Shown: positions 4,555-13,597, numbered from the stretch's first letter. The stretch is 15,684 nt of DNA from JAGXIT01 sp049293335 (GCA_049293335.1 JBATSO010000071.1:1-15684); one strand, 5' to 3'. Made by a program: numbers and translations. Notes: generated by a model from the letters alone, not told the origin.

Positions 4555-7500
4555 ATGTTATTAAGTCTACAGAAAATCAACGAAAAAAAGCTACGATATG
4601 AACGTGGCTTAGCCATGGTGTCGCTGCATATACACCTCCCTCCTTCCAGTGAAGATACAGAGTCGAATGGGCGTGACGTGCGTGATCTTGTTGATGAAAA
4701 TATCTCAAAAGCCCAAATTATTTACAACATTATTGCAAGCACTGTTGAGAAGAGTTTTAAAAATCGACTCCATGGTCAGCGTCACTTTGGGTTCGAAATT
4801 GTGGGCATTAAAGGCTTTGTACACTTATATGCTGTAGTGCCCGCAGACTCTATATCGGTTATGCAGCAGGCAATTGTAAGTGCTTATCCGACAACACGTC
4901 TAGAGCTTTCGGCTGAACACAATCTTTTTAGTGAAGTTGGCGGCATGAATGCAGTGGTTGGCGGTCACTTTAATCTTAAGGAAAACTACGCGTATCCGAT
5001 TGCAACCTACCAAGACCTAAAGCGTGATGCTTTTCAGTCGATCTTAAATGCTCTTTCAAGCATGGAGAACGATGATGGGGCAGGTATTCAGATACTTTTT
5101 CGCCCAGCAGATGCGGAGTGGCGCAAAAAAGCCTCCTCTTTAGCATCGGCTAAGCGCAAAGGCACCGATAAAATGATGAATCCAGGCAGTTTAGCTCACG
5201 ACTTACTAACTGCTTGGGTGAAGCCGCCAGAAGCGCCTAGTGAAACTAAGGCCAAAGAATTATCCTCTCTCGAACAATCTGTCGTAGACGCCATAGATGG
5301 CAAGACAAGCAGCCCTGGGTTTGAGGTGGCAATTCGAGTAATTAGTTCCTCAAACATTTTGCACCGTTCGCAGGCAATTGTGAACAACATTATTGCAAGT
5401 TTTTCTCTGTTTGACGCCCCTGGTAAAAACGGTTTTAAGTTTCAGGCTGCCCAAGACCCGTCAGAGCTAGTTACCAATTTTTTGTTGCGGACTTTTCCTC
5501 ACTACAGTCGAAAAAATATTCTGAACTCGGTAGAGCTTGCTACGTTGTTCCATTTTCCAGACCAGCGCGGTACTCCCACTACCCAGCTTGAGCGGCAGGG
5601 TTCTAAGCAGGTAGATGGTCCTCGAAATATGCCTAACGAGGGCTTGCTGCTTGGCTACAATGTATTCCGTGGCGCTAAAAAGCCGATTCGGCTCGGGAAA
5701 CTCGACAGGCAGCGCCACATGTATGCAGTTGGGCAGACTGGTGTAGGTAAGTCAACCTTTCTAGAGAACTTGGCTGTTCAAGATATGTTGGCAGGTAATG
5801 GGTTTGCGTTCGTTGACCCGCACGGCGACACGGCAGAAAAGCTGCTTTCTATGGTTCCAAAAGAACGCACAGAAGACGTAATTTATTTTTGCCCATCTGA
5901 CATGGATTATCCCATGGGCATGAATTTGTTCGAATTTCATCACCCCGATCAGAAAGACTTTATTATTCAGGAAGTGCTGAACATGTTATATAAGTTGTAT
6001 GATCCACAACATCAAGGGATCATGGGGCCTCGATATGAAAGCCTATTCCGCAATGCTGCCCTAACGGTCATGGCCGATCCTAACGGAGGTACTTTTATAG
6101 ATGTGCCAAAACTTTTTCGGGACCCCCAGTATGTGAAGCAAAAATTACAATATATTACAGACCCAAATGTACGAGAGTTTTGGGAAAAAGAAATGCCACA
6201 ATCTCAGCGCAGCAACGACTTTGGCGAGGTGGTGAGCTGGTTTGTTAGTAAGTTTGGCGCGTTCTTAAGTAACGAAATGATGCGTAATATTATTGGCCAG
6301 ACAAAGAGTGCGTTTGACCTGCGCGATATTATGGATAATAAAAAGATACTGCTTGTAAACCTTAGCAAAGGCCGAACAGGCGACCTCAACAGCAAACTTC
6401 TTGGCATGATGTTTGTTATGAAGTTTCAGGCTGCGGCTATGTCACGTGCCAATATACCAGAGGAACAACGTGTTGACTTTGCCTTGTATGTTGATGAGTT
6501 CCAGAACTTTTCAACCGATAGTTTTGCCACCATCTTAAGTGAAGCTCGAAAATTCCGTCTTAATTTGATTGTGGCAAACCAGTTTACGACCCAGTTAACA
6601 GATGAAATTCGCGATGCGGTCTTTGGTAATATTGGTACGGTTGTGTCGTACCGTATTGGTCAGAATGACGTTGAAGCCCTTAGTCGTTATTTTCAGCCGC
6701 AATTTGACGGCGACGATTTACTACGTATACCAAACTATAACGCTGTAGTGCGCACCATGGTAAACGGCGTGCCAACACAGCCATTCAGTATGGCAGCACT
6801 GCCGGCACTCGGTAATCCGAATCCAGGGCTGGCGGATGCACTTAAACAACTTTCGGCGGCAAAGTACGGTAAGCCGCGGGCGGCTGTTGAAAAAGAAATC
6901 TTTGATCGGCTTGCCACCAAAGAACCCGAACCAAAGCCATTCGCCAACCCATTTGCTGGCCCCGGACAGGCTCCCGCACCCGGACAGGCGCCAGTTGGTG
7001 GTGCGGCTCCGCAGGCACCTGGTTCGGGCTCGTTCCTGGATGAGTGGCTTAACAAGCAAAAAAACGCTCCTGTGCAGCCAGCACGCGTTCCCGCACCAGC
7101 TTCAAGCACTCCATCTCAGCCATCACTCCAGGCTCAGTCGATGACTCCACAGCCTCAACTACAGCAGCTGCCGCCCCAGTCTCAGTTGCAACCGCAACCA
7201 CTTGCCCCTACATCACCAGCTCCAGTTTCTCAGCCACCAGTTGTCGCATCACTTGCTCCTGCGCCACCGATACCCGCAACGCCTCCTATAGCAACCCCAC
7301 CCCCTGCTTCACCCAGCCCTGAACTCGTGCCTCTCGACCCTTCTAGTGCGCAGTATGCCCCGGGTAATGTTTCGAGTGCACAGCTTGACCAACAAGAAAT
7401 CAGCGGGATTGCCAACGAGCTGAAAAAGGAGCTTATCAAGTCCCCCGCAGCAACCTCAGAGGCTCCAGCCCCCGCTGAAAAAAAGGAAGATAAAAAGCCA

Positions 7501-7596
7501 GCACCAATCGCTCTCCAGGACAAACACGACGGTCACCCAGAAGACACTATTTATATTGATAACGATGGTGTTATCCACCAATCAGACACCGAATAA
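4555..7596 (+). CDS. VirD4/TraM-type ATPase with Pro/Gln-rich tail
   Basis: A P-loop ATPase of the VirD4/TraD/FtsK-HerA group, which pump DNA or protein substrates, for example as type IV secretion coupling proteins. Walker A is GQTGVGKST (residues 393-401), in the context RLGKLDRQRHMYAVGQTGVGKSTFLENLA. Next come FVDPHGDTAEKLL, as in coupling proteins, and Walker B FALYVDEFQNF (Asp647-Glu648). The TraM-recognition-like region EARKFRLNLIVANQFTTQL and a sensor-like GNIGTVVSYRIGQND follow. Residues 1-380 hold two related-looking parts (each with a NIIAS motif, near 58 and 278), with no transmembrane helix, unlike classical VirD4. Residues about 790-925 are Pro/Ala/Gln-rich and likely disordered; the end is acidic. 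The start at 4555 is bounded by a TAA at 4549-4551 and has AGGAA 10 nt upstream. No relaxase or VirB genes are in the window, so the substrate is unknown. Confidence 0.85.
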   Translation: MLLSLQKINEKKLRYERGLAMVSLHIHLPPSSEDTESNGRDVRDLVDENISKAQIIYNIIASTVEKSFKNRLHGQRHFGFEIVGIKGFVHLYAVVPADSISVMQQAIVSAYPTTRLELSAEHNLFSEVGGMNAVVGGHFNLKENYAYPIATYQDLKRDAFQSILNALSSMENDDGAGIQILFRPADAEWRKKASSLASAKRKGTDKMMNPGSLAHDLLTAWVKPPEAPSETKAKELSSLEQSVVDAIDGKTSSPGFEVAIRVISSSNILHRSQAIVNNIIASFSLFDAPGKNGFKFQAAQDPSELVTNFLLRTFPHYSRKNILNSVELATLFHFPDQRGTPTTQLERQGSKQVDGPRNMPNEGLLLGYNVFRGAKKPIRLGKLDRQRHMYAVGQTGVGKSTFLENLAVQDMLAGNGFAFVDPHGDTAEKLLSMVPKERTEDVIYFCPSDMDYPMGMNLFEFHHPDQKDFIIQEVLNMLYKLYDPQHQGIMGPRYESLFRNAALTVMADPNGGTFIDVPKLFRDPQYVKQKLQYITDPNVREFWEKEMPQSQRSNDFGEVVSWFVSKFGAFLSNEMMRNIIGQTKSAFDLRDIMDNKKILLVNLSKGRTGDLNSKLLGMMFVMKFQAAAMSRANIPEEQRVDFALYVDEFQNFSTDSFATILSEARKFRLNLIVANQFTTQLTDEIRDAVFGNIGTVVSYRIGQNDVEALSRYFQPQFDGDDLLRIPNYNAVVRTMVNGVPTQPFSMAALPALGNPNPGLADALKQLSAAKYGKPRAAVEKEIFDRLATKEPEPKPFANPFAGPGQAPAPGQAPVGGAAPQAPGSGSFLDEWLNKQKNAPVQPARVPAPASSTPSQPSLQAQSMTPQPQLQQLPPQSQLQPQPLAPTSPAPVSQPPVVASLAPAPPIPATPPIATPPPASPSPELVPLDPSSAQYAPGNVSSAQLDQQEISGIANELKKELIKSPAATSEAPAPAEKKEDKKPAPIALQDKHDGHPEDTIYIDNDGVIHQSDTE

Positions 7597-7641
7597 TCAA
7601 ATAAATAGTGACAGCAATTTGCTGACAGCGCGATTGCTAGG

Positions 7642-8352
7642 CTATCGAGGGAGTGTATTAAAGGCAGTCGTATCAGTTCTAGCATCGAAAAAAATGGGAG
7701 CTAAGCTTCCAGTAGGTGTGCGATACAACGCAAATTCATAATAACCAGCAACTGGATTTCGACCATTCCCATAGACACCACGCACTGTCTTCCAGATTGC
7801 CTCTCGTAGTTCTACGTCTTCATAAGAGTGAGTAAGTATACGACTAAAGGGGTCGCTTTTTACGGTGTGAGTTGGGACACTGTGCCCAGCTGCATAGTTG
7901 CCTTGAAAACCTTTGCCAAATTCAACAAATAATTGTCCGCTTGGTGTAATAACAAATTGCCCGCCGTACTCGTTTTCGAAATAGTCAGAAAGCAGTACAT
8001 CATATCGAGTTCTGTCACTCAACTGGTATATATCTTGCCGTAAACTTGTTAGGGCATCTTTTTTAGGTATTCTAAGCTGCACATATCGTTTATCTTTGGG
8101 GTCATGAGGAAGCATGTGCCAGACGATATAGTCAGATGTGATCGTAGTGGGTATGCTGGTTAATGCCAGTGCGTCTTCGGCAGACAATCGAGCAGTAGCA
8201 GGGTGTGGTAAGTGTAGTGCATCTAGTTGCGCACCAACGATTTCTTTGTTTTGCCAAGAAACAGGCTCTTTAATAGCAGCTTCAGACGTTGCCGTCAGCC
8301 AAGCAGTTATATTAGCTGAAGGTGCAGTAAATTTCTCTGAAGGGCCGACCAT
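7642..8352 (-). CDS. Hypothetical 236-aa protein
   Basis: Not recognised. It is a soluble-looking protein with no signal peptide or membrane helix. Notable segments are YIVWHMLPHDPKDKRYVQLRIPKKDAL, RYDVLLSDYFENEYGGQFVITPSGQLFVEFGKG, and the C-terminal VAGYYEFALYRTPTGSLAPIFFDART, rich in aromatic and acidic residues. The start ATG has no Shine-Dalgarno. The AT-rich 38-nt gap before it contains -10-like sequences (TATAAA, TATATC) near the ATG, so it may have its own promoter or be co-transcribed with the Nudix gene upstream. It converges on the VirD4-like ATPase gene; only 45 nt separate the two stops, and no convincing terminator is seen there. Confidence 0.7.
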   Translation of the reverse strand: MVGPSEKFTAPSANITAWLTATSEAAIKEPVSWQNKEIVGAQLDALHLPHPATARLSAEDALALTSIPTTITSDYIVWHMLPHDPKDKRYVQLRIPKKDALTSLRQDIYQLSDRTRYDVLLSDYFENEYGGQFVITPSGQLFVEFGKGFQGNYAAGHSVPTHTVKSDPFSRILTHSYEDVELREAIWKTVRGVYGNGRNPVAGYYEFALYRTPTGSLAPIFFDARTDTTAFNTLPR

Positions 8353-8390
8353 AATAGATATACTTTATAATTTTATTGTGTAAAAATCAA

Positions 8391-8831
8391 TTAGTTAATC
8401 AATCGAGGCTGGTAATAGCAAATATTTTGAATGTAACACTGCACAGCCATTCGGCTGGCGTCAAAATGAGGCTGAGGAAGTGCTTTCGGGTCAGCCCATA
8501 GTAATTCGCTGCATTTGCTCGGTTCCATGATCTGTGGTGTGCCAGTAAAATTGTCAGCAAGCAGTATGACAGATATGAAGTGCACGCCCTCGGCTGCATA
8601 TGTCTCAAGGTTGTTAGTAACTGCAATAACTTTTGGTTGTTGTATAGTTATGTTACATTCTTCTTGCAATTCTCTTATAGCGCAGGCTTCAAATGTCTCA
8701 CCTAGTTCAAGTGCCCCGCCTGGAATAGAATATTTTGGTGCATGAGCACCGGTGCGCCGTATGATCATAATTTGTCCCTTAGCATTGAGAACGATAACCC
8801 CAACGCCAACTCCAGGATGAGCACAGTCCAT
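8391..8831 (-). CDS. Nudix hydrolase
   Basis: Nudix enzymes cleave nucleoside diphosphates linked to another moiety, needing Mg2+ or Mn2+. The 146-aa product is a single domain. The Nudix box runs from Gly39 to Ile61 and fits GX5EX7REUXEEXGU (Glu45, Arg53, Glu54, Glu57, Glu58), except that the penultimate Gly is Asn60. Flanking features, such as VGVIVLNAKGQIMIIRR before the box and KYSIPGGALELGE at it, are typical. The substrate cannot be told from the sequence. It is divergent from gyrB and is followed after 38 nt by the unknown 236-aa gene, probably as a two-gene unit. It lacks a Shine-Dalgarno. Confidence 0.92.
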   Translation of the reverse strand: MDCAHPGVGVGVIVLNAKGQIMIIRRTGAHAPKYSIPGGALELGETFEACAIRELQEECNITIQQPKVIAVTNNLETYAAEGVHFISVILLADNFTGTPQIMEPSKCSELLWADPKALPQPHFDASRMAVQCYIQNICYYQPRLIN

Positions 8832-8837
8832 GTATGT

Positions 8838-8843
8838 AGTATA
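8838..8843 (-). promoter_or_regulatory. -10 element of the Nudix gene, leaderless spacing
   Basis: On the minus strand, TATACT ends 7 nt from the A of the ATG at 8831, with no Shine-Dalgarno between. The -35 is weak. Transcription would begin at or next to the start codon. Confidence 0.4.
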
Positions 8844-8892
8844 GCGGGAGTATTTATGCCTAGCCAGTGCTAGTTAAGATTCTATTGTATCC

Positions 8893-8921
8893 TTGCTCAT
8901 AGGGCTAAAATTACGTATAAT
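8893..8921 (+). promoter_or_regulatory. Promoter of gyrB-gyrA
   Basis: TTGCTC (8893-8898), 17-bp spacer, perfect TATAAT (8916-8921). The predicted start near 8928 gives a leader of about 53 nt. The overlapping inverted repeat TGGGT/ACCCA (8924-8928 with 8940-8944) could form a small 5' hairpin. An AGAGG about 12 nt before the gyrB ATG is the only Shine-Dalgarno-like stretch. Confidence 0.7.
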
Positions 8922-8980
8922 AATGGGTAAGTGGGATTAACCCAAAAATCGTTTAATGGGGCAAGAGGGCGTAAATAAAT

Positions 8981-10957
8981 ATGGCTGATAAAAAATCAGA
9001 TTATGGCGTGAGCCAAATTACAGTATTAGAGGGGCTTGAGCCTGTTCGCAAACGACCAGGCATGTATATTGGTAGTACAGGTATAGAAGGCCTGCACCAC
9101 CTGGTGTGGGAAATTGTCGACAACGGCATTGACGAAGCGCTGGCTGGGCATGCCACAGAAGTTCGAGTCGAAATGCTTGAAGACGGCGGTATACGCGTTT
9201 TCGACGATGGCCGCGGTATTCCAACCGATATTCACCCAAAAACAGGCAAGAGCACTGTCGAAACGGTCCTTACTGTCCTTCATGCTGGTGGTAAGTTTGG
9301 CGGCGGTGGCTACAAAGTTTCAGGTGGCTTGCACGGTGTGGGTGTGAGCGTGGTGAATGCACTTTCTACAAAGCTGAACGTAACTATTTACCGCGATGGC
9401 AAAGTTCACTCGCAAGATTACGAACGCGGAGTTCCTGTTGCCGACCTCAAAGTTGTAGGCAAGTGTGACCCAAACAAACACGGTTCCGAAATTACTTTTT
9501 ACGCAGATGACACAATTTTTACCGAAGGTGTGGCTTTTAGCTACGATACTATTCTCGATCGCTTGCGCCACGCTGCATATCTCACAAAAGGTGTGCGAAC
9601 AACACTTATAAACCATGCAAATGGCAAAAAGTATAGCTTTTATTTCGAGGGGGGCATAAAGTCTTACGTTGCTAACCTCAATGTTGGCAAAGAGCCTGTC
9701 GATGACGATATTTTTTACGTCGATAAAATGGTTGAAGACGCTCAAATAGAGGTTGCGCTGCAATATACTGAAGGGTTTAGTGAGACCATTAAGCAGTTTG
9801 CAAACAACGTCTTTAACCCCGATGGTGGATCGCACCTCACTGGTTTTCGCTCGGCACTCACACGAGTTATCAACGACTACGCCCGCAAACAGGGCCTCTT
9901 AAAAGAAAAAGAAGAAAACTTGAGTGGTGAAGATTGCCGCGAAGGTCTAACGGCAGTCATTTTGGTAAAACTACCAAACCCACAGTTCGAAGGCCAGACT
10001 AAAAACAAGCTCGGTAACCCCGAGGTTCGTGGCTATGTAGAACAAGTGATGACCGAATATCTTTCGTACTACCTAGAGGAGCACCCTGCGGTAGCTCGTA
10101 AAATTGTTGGCAAAGCGCTGCTGGCCGCCCGAGCTCGCAAGGCTGCCCGTGCTGCCCGCGATAACATCATTCGCAAAGGTGTGCTGGACGGAGCAAGTAT
10201 GCCCGGTAAACTTGCAGATTGTTCTAGCAAAGACCCAGCAAATTCAGAACTCTACCTAGTAGAGGGCGATTCGGCTGGTGGTTCGGCTAAGACAGGTCGC
10301 GATAGCAAAACACAGGCTATTTTGCCACTTCGCGGTAAGGTGTTAAACGTTGAGAGAGCCCGCCTGGACCGTATGCTTGCAAACAACGAAATCTTGAGTC
10401 TCATCAAGGCTATGGGCGTTGGTATAGGTGATTCGTTTAGTCTTGATGGCTTGCGTTATAGCCGCGTTATTATTATGACCGATGCCGATGTTGATGGCAG
10501 CCACATTTCAACCTTGCTTCTGACATTTTTCTTCCGCTACATGCCAGAGGTTGTAAATGGTGGGCACATATATCTTGCAAAACCACCGCTGTTTGAGCTG
10601 GTAAAAGCAGGTCGCAAAAACAGCGTGTTTATATATGACGAAGCCGAACTTGAGGCCACACTAGATGCGACCATCAAAAAACGCACCGAGGAAGGCTTGA
10701 AGGTTAACGCCGATGATGAGCGCTATAAGCAAGCGGGCTTTATTGAGCAGAAACGCTATAAGGGTCTAGGTGAAATGGATGCTGAACAGCTTTTTGAAAC
10801 AACCATGAACCCCGAAAAGCGCGTGCTGGTACAGGTTAAGGTTAAGGACGCTGAGAAGGCCGATGCAATCTTCAACAAACTGATGGGCACCGAAGTTGAA
10901 TTGCGCAAAAACTTTATTCAAGCCAATGCTAAGTTTGTAAAGGATCTGGATATTTAA
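8981..10957 (+). CDS. gyrB: DNA gyrase subunit B
   Basis: ATPase subunit of gyrase (A2B2), which introduces negative supercoils. At 658 aa it has the short form, without the ~170-aa insert of enterobacterial GyrB. The GHKL ATPase domain shows EIVDNGIDEAL (Glu44 as general base, Asn48 for Mg2+), DDGRGIP (75-81) and the ATP lid GGKFGGGGYKVSGGLHGVG. The TOPRIM domain shows EGDSAGGSA from Glu428 and DADVDG (501-506), the metal-binding acidic residues. QKRYKGLGEMDAEQLFETTM is the usual C-terminal signature. Most gyrases have Ser after Asn48; here it is Gly. gyrA follows after a single base, so the two are co-transcribed and probably coupled. It could be confused with parE, but the GyrA box in the partner supports gyrase. 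Confidence 0.97.
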   Translation: MADKKSDYGVSQITVLEGLEPVRKRPGMYIGSTGIEGLHHLVWEIVDNGIDEALAGHATEVRVEMLEDGGIRVFDDGRGIPTDIHPKTGKSTVETVLTVLHAGGKFGGGGYKVSGGLHGVGVSVVNALSTKLNVTIYRDGKVHSQDYERGVPVADLKVVGKCDPNKHGSEITFYADDTIFTEGVAFSYDTILDRLRHAAYLTKGVRTTLINHANGKKYSFYFEGGIKSYVANLNVGKEPVDDDIFYVDKMVEDAQIEVALQYTEGFSETIKQFANNVFNPDGGSHLTGFRSALTRVINDYARKQGLLKEKEENLSGEDCREGLTAVILVKLPNPQFEGQTKNKLGNPEVRGYVEQVMTEYLSYYLEEHPAVARKIVGKALLAARARKAARAARDNIIRKGVLDGASMPGKLADCSSKDPANSELYLVEGDSAGGSAKTGRDSKTQAILPLRGKVLNVERARLDRMLANNEILSLIKAMGVGIGDSFSLDGLRYSRVIIMTDADVDGSHISTLLLTFFFRYMPEVVNGGHIYLAKPPLFELVKAGRKNSVFIYDEAELEATLDATIKKRTEEGLKVNADDERYKQAGFIEQKRYKGLGEMDAEQLFETTMNPEKRVLVQVKVKDAEKADAIFNKLMGTEVELRKNFIQANAKFVKDLDI

Positions 10958-10958
10958 T

Positions 10959-13532
10959 ATGGACGACCAAACTCTCGACAATACACCACTAGACCTCGAC
11001 GAAGAAGAGCGTCAAGAGGAACTGCAGGGCGACGTTACTATAATTCAGTCAGACCACTCCCGTGTGGTTGAAGGCCGAAGTGTTGAAAACGTCATGGAAG
11101 ACAGCTATTTGCGCTATTCCATGTCGGTCATTATTGACCGTGCACTGCCAGATGTTCGTGACGGCATGAAGCCAGTTCACCGCCGTATTATGTACTCTAT
11201 GCACGAAGATGGCCTGCGCAGTAGTGCCCGCCACCGTAAGAGTGCTAACGTGGTTGGTGCGGTAATGGGTAGATACCACCCGCACGGCGACTCTAGTATT
11301 TATGACGCAATGGTTCGTTTGGCGCAGCCATGGGCAACCCGCTATCCGCTAGTGAACGGGCAGGGTAACTTTGGTAGTATGGACGGTGACCCGCCAGCTG
11401 CTATGCGCTACACCGAAGCCAAAATGAACCGCGTGGCAGACGAACTACTGGCTGACATCGACAAAGACACGGTGGACTACCGTGACAACTACGATGGCAC
11501 CACCCAGGAACCATCGGTTTTGCCTGCAAAGCTGCCAAACTTGCTACTAAACGGTCAGTTGGGTATTGCCGTTGGTATGGCTACCAATATTCCGCCACAC
11601 AACCTTTCTGAGGTAATAGATGCAACAATACACAAAATAGATCACCCAGATGCTTCGCTCGACGACCTCTTACAGCACATTACGGGGCCAGACTTCCCAA
11701 CAGGTGGTGTGGCTTACGGTGCAGCATCAATTCGACAGGCTTATGCAACTGGTCGTGGCGGTGTGGTGGTGCGTGGCGTGGCTGAGATAATCGAGGGCAA
11801 TAAAGGTCGCCACCAGATTGTCATTAGTGAAATTCCGTATGCGCTTAATAAAGAAAGCCTGGTTATTAAAATAGCCGACCTTGTGAAAGAAAAGAAAATC
11901 GCGGGCATTAGTGACCTACGTGACGAAAGCGCTCGGGGTAATGTACGTATTGTGATTGATCTTAAAAAAGATGCCTACCCCAAGAAACTGCTCAACCAGT
12001 TGTATAAGCTGACACCATTGCAGTCCAGTTTCCATTACAACATGATGGCCTTGATTGACGGCATTCAGCCGCGTGTATTGGGCTTGCAAGACATCTTAAG
12101 CGAACATATTAAGCACCGCCAAATTGTGGTACGGCGACGTACAGAGTTTGAGCTGCGCAAGGCAAAAGACCGCGCTCATATTTTAGAAGGCCTTAAGATA
12201 GCGCTTGATAATATTGACGAAGTGATTGCGACTATTCGCGGCAGCGAAACGACTGATGAAGCTCAAGTAAACTTAGTCAAACGCTTTAAGTTAAGCGAAA
12301 TCCAGGCCAAAGCTATTCTAGCCATGCAGCTCCGCACGCTCGCGGGCCTAGAACGCAAGAAAATCGAGGATGAATTAGCTGAGCTGATGAAGTTGATTGC
12401 CGAACTCGAGGCAATTTTGGCAGACGAAAAGAAGATCTTGGCCATCATTAAGAACGAATTGAAGCAGCTTAAGAAACAGTACGGTGACGAGCGGCGCACC
12501 AAGATTGTGGCCAGCGAACTGAACCGCTTGAGTGACGAAGACCTCGTGCCTGATGAACAAGTAGTTGTAACGCTTACATCGGCAAACTATGTAAAGCGCA
12601 GTACTTTGGCTGAGTATAAACGCCAAGGACGTGGCGGAAAAGGCCGTCGGGGCATGGCCACGCGCGAGGAAGATGTTATTGAACACGTTGTAAATGCATC
12701 TACACATGACTTCCTGCTGTTCTTTACAAATAAGGGCCGTGTCTTTAGGCTCAAGACCTACGAAGTACCCGCTGCCTCCTTAAATGCAAAGGGCGTGGCC
12801 ATTGTAAACCTCTTGCAGCTACAGCCGGAGGAGACAGTTAGCTCTGTCATAAATGTTTCTAAGACCGACAAAGAACAAAGCGCTAATTTGATTATGTGCA
12901 CCGTTCGAGGCGTTGTTAAGAAAACACCATTTGAACAGTACAAAAATGTCCGTACCACTGGCTTGATCGCCATCAACCTCGACGAAGGGGATGAGCTGAA
13001 ATGGATCCGTATGACAACGGGCGATAACGAAGTTATCATCTCTACGAGTCAAGGTCAGGCTATACGATTCCATGAGCGCGATGCTCGACCAATGGGTCGT
13101 GTCAGTCGCGGTGTGCGCGGTATACGTCTGAGGGCCGATGACAGGGTGATTGGCATGGATATTGTCGACGAACACGCCAGTGTGTTTGTAATAAGTAAGT
13201 ATGGCTACGGTAAGCGCACAAAAGTTGCACAGTTTACGCCACATGCCCGTGGTGGGGTAGGGATTCGTTCGGCCGTGGTGAACACTAAAACAGGTGAACT
13301 GATTGGCGTGAACACATTAAGTGATACTGACGAACAAGAGGTCATTATCATTAGCCAAAACGGCCAAACTATTCGCCTGGGACTTAAAGACATTCCAGCG
13401 CTCGGCCGCGCAACCCAGGGGGTACGCATTATGCGCCTAAATGACGGCGACCAAGTTGTCTCCCTTGCTCTGGTAGACAAATCCGACCAACCAGATGAGG
13501 ACGACCAACAAGCTGAAACAGAGGTAAACTAG
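10959..13532 (+). CDS. gyrA: DNA gyrase subunit A
   Basis: DNA-cleaving subunit. The 857-aa product has the winged-helix breakage domain with catalytic Tyr151 (in AAMRYTEAKM), a coiled-coil arm around residues 380-510 and a C-terminal beta-pinwheel. The wrapping motif (GyrA box) is QGRGGKG at 556-562, one change from the classical QRRGGKG, which marks gyrase rather than topoisomerase IV. The quinolone region reads GRYHPHGDSSIYDAM: Ser112 and Asp116 match the drug-sensitive E. coli Ser83 and Asp87, and Ala84 is Ser113. The N-terminus carries an extra acidic stretch of about 35 residues before SVENVMEDSYLRYSM. The tail is acidic. The ATG lies 1 nt after the gyrB stop. Confidence 0.97.
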   Translation: MDDQTLDNTPLDLDEEERQEELQGDVTIIQSDHSRVVEGRSVENVMEDSYLRYSMSVIIDRALPDVRDGMKPVHRRIMYSMHEDGLRSSARHRKSANVVGAVMGRYHPHGDSSIYDAMVRLAQPWATRYPLVNGQGNFGSMDGDPPAAMRYTEAKMNRVADELLADIDKDTVDYRDNYDGTTQEPSVLPAKLPNLLLNGQLGIAVGMATNIPPHNLSEVIDATIHKIDHPDASLDDLLQHITGPDFPTGGVAYGAASIRQAYATGRGGVVVRGVAEIIEGNKGRHQIVISEIPYALNKESLVIKIADLVKEKKIAGISDLRDESARGNVRIVIDLKKDAYPKKLLNQLYKLTPLQSSFHYNMMALIDGIQPRVLGLQDILSEHIKHRQIVVRRRTEFELRKAKDRAHILEGLKIALDNIDEVIATIRGSETTDEAQVNLVKRFKLSEIQAKAILAMQLRTLAGLERKKIEDELAELMKLIAELEAILADEKKILAIIKNELKQLKKQYGDERRTKIVASELNRLSDEDLVPDEQVVVTLTSANYVKRSTLAEYKRQGRGGKGRRGMATREEDVIEHVVNASTHDFLLFFTNKGRVFRLKTYEVPAASLNAKGVAIVNLLQLQPEETVSSVINVSKTDKEQSANLIMCTVRGVVKKTPFEQYKNVRTTGLIAINLDEGDELKWIRMTTGDNEVIISTSQGQAIRFHERDARPMGRVSRGVRGIRLRADDRVIGMDIVDEHASVFVISKYGYGKRTKVAQFTPHARGGVGIRSAVVNTKTGELIGVNTLSDTDEQEVIIISQNGQTIRLGLKDIPALGRATQGVRIMRLNDGDQVVSLALVDKSDQPDEDDQQAETEVN

Positions 13533-13543
13533 CATTTTTTACA

Positions 13544-13570
13544 TAATGTGTTATAATTTAACATTATAAC
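13544..13570 (+). promoter_or_regulatory. Extended -10 promoter within a palindrome, upstream of HAD gene
   Basis: TGTTATAAT (13549-13557) is a perfect extended -10; no -35 is evident. It lies inside overlapping inverted repeats: GTTATAAT/ATTATAAC (13550-13557 with 13563-13570) and TAATGT/ACATTA (13544-13549 with 13561-13566). The palindrome covers the expected start site near 13564, as an operator would. It could also be a weak hairpin after gyrA, but no T-run follows. Confidence 0.5.
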
Positions 13571-13597
13571 CAAGTCATTAAAGGACGTAGTTGTGTA

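Noticed and set aside
6721..7144. Frames of 102-124 aa on both strands in the ATPase tail region
   Set aside because: Shadows of the Pro/Ala/Gln-rich coding sequence, whose biased codons open other frames.
7081..7330. Repetitive Pro/Gln-coding DNA as a tandem repeat or mobile element
   Set aside because: Irregular low-complexity protein linker; no fixed repeat unit or flanking duplications.
7613..7638. AGCAAT/ATTGCT stem between convergent genes as a terminator
   Set aside because: Only 6 bp with a 14-nt loop and no T-run on either strand.
9320..9835. 171-aa minus-strand frame in gyrB
   Set aside because: Antisense shadow of a certain gene; Cys- and Val-rich with no domain features.
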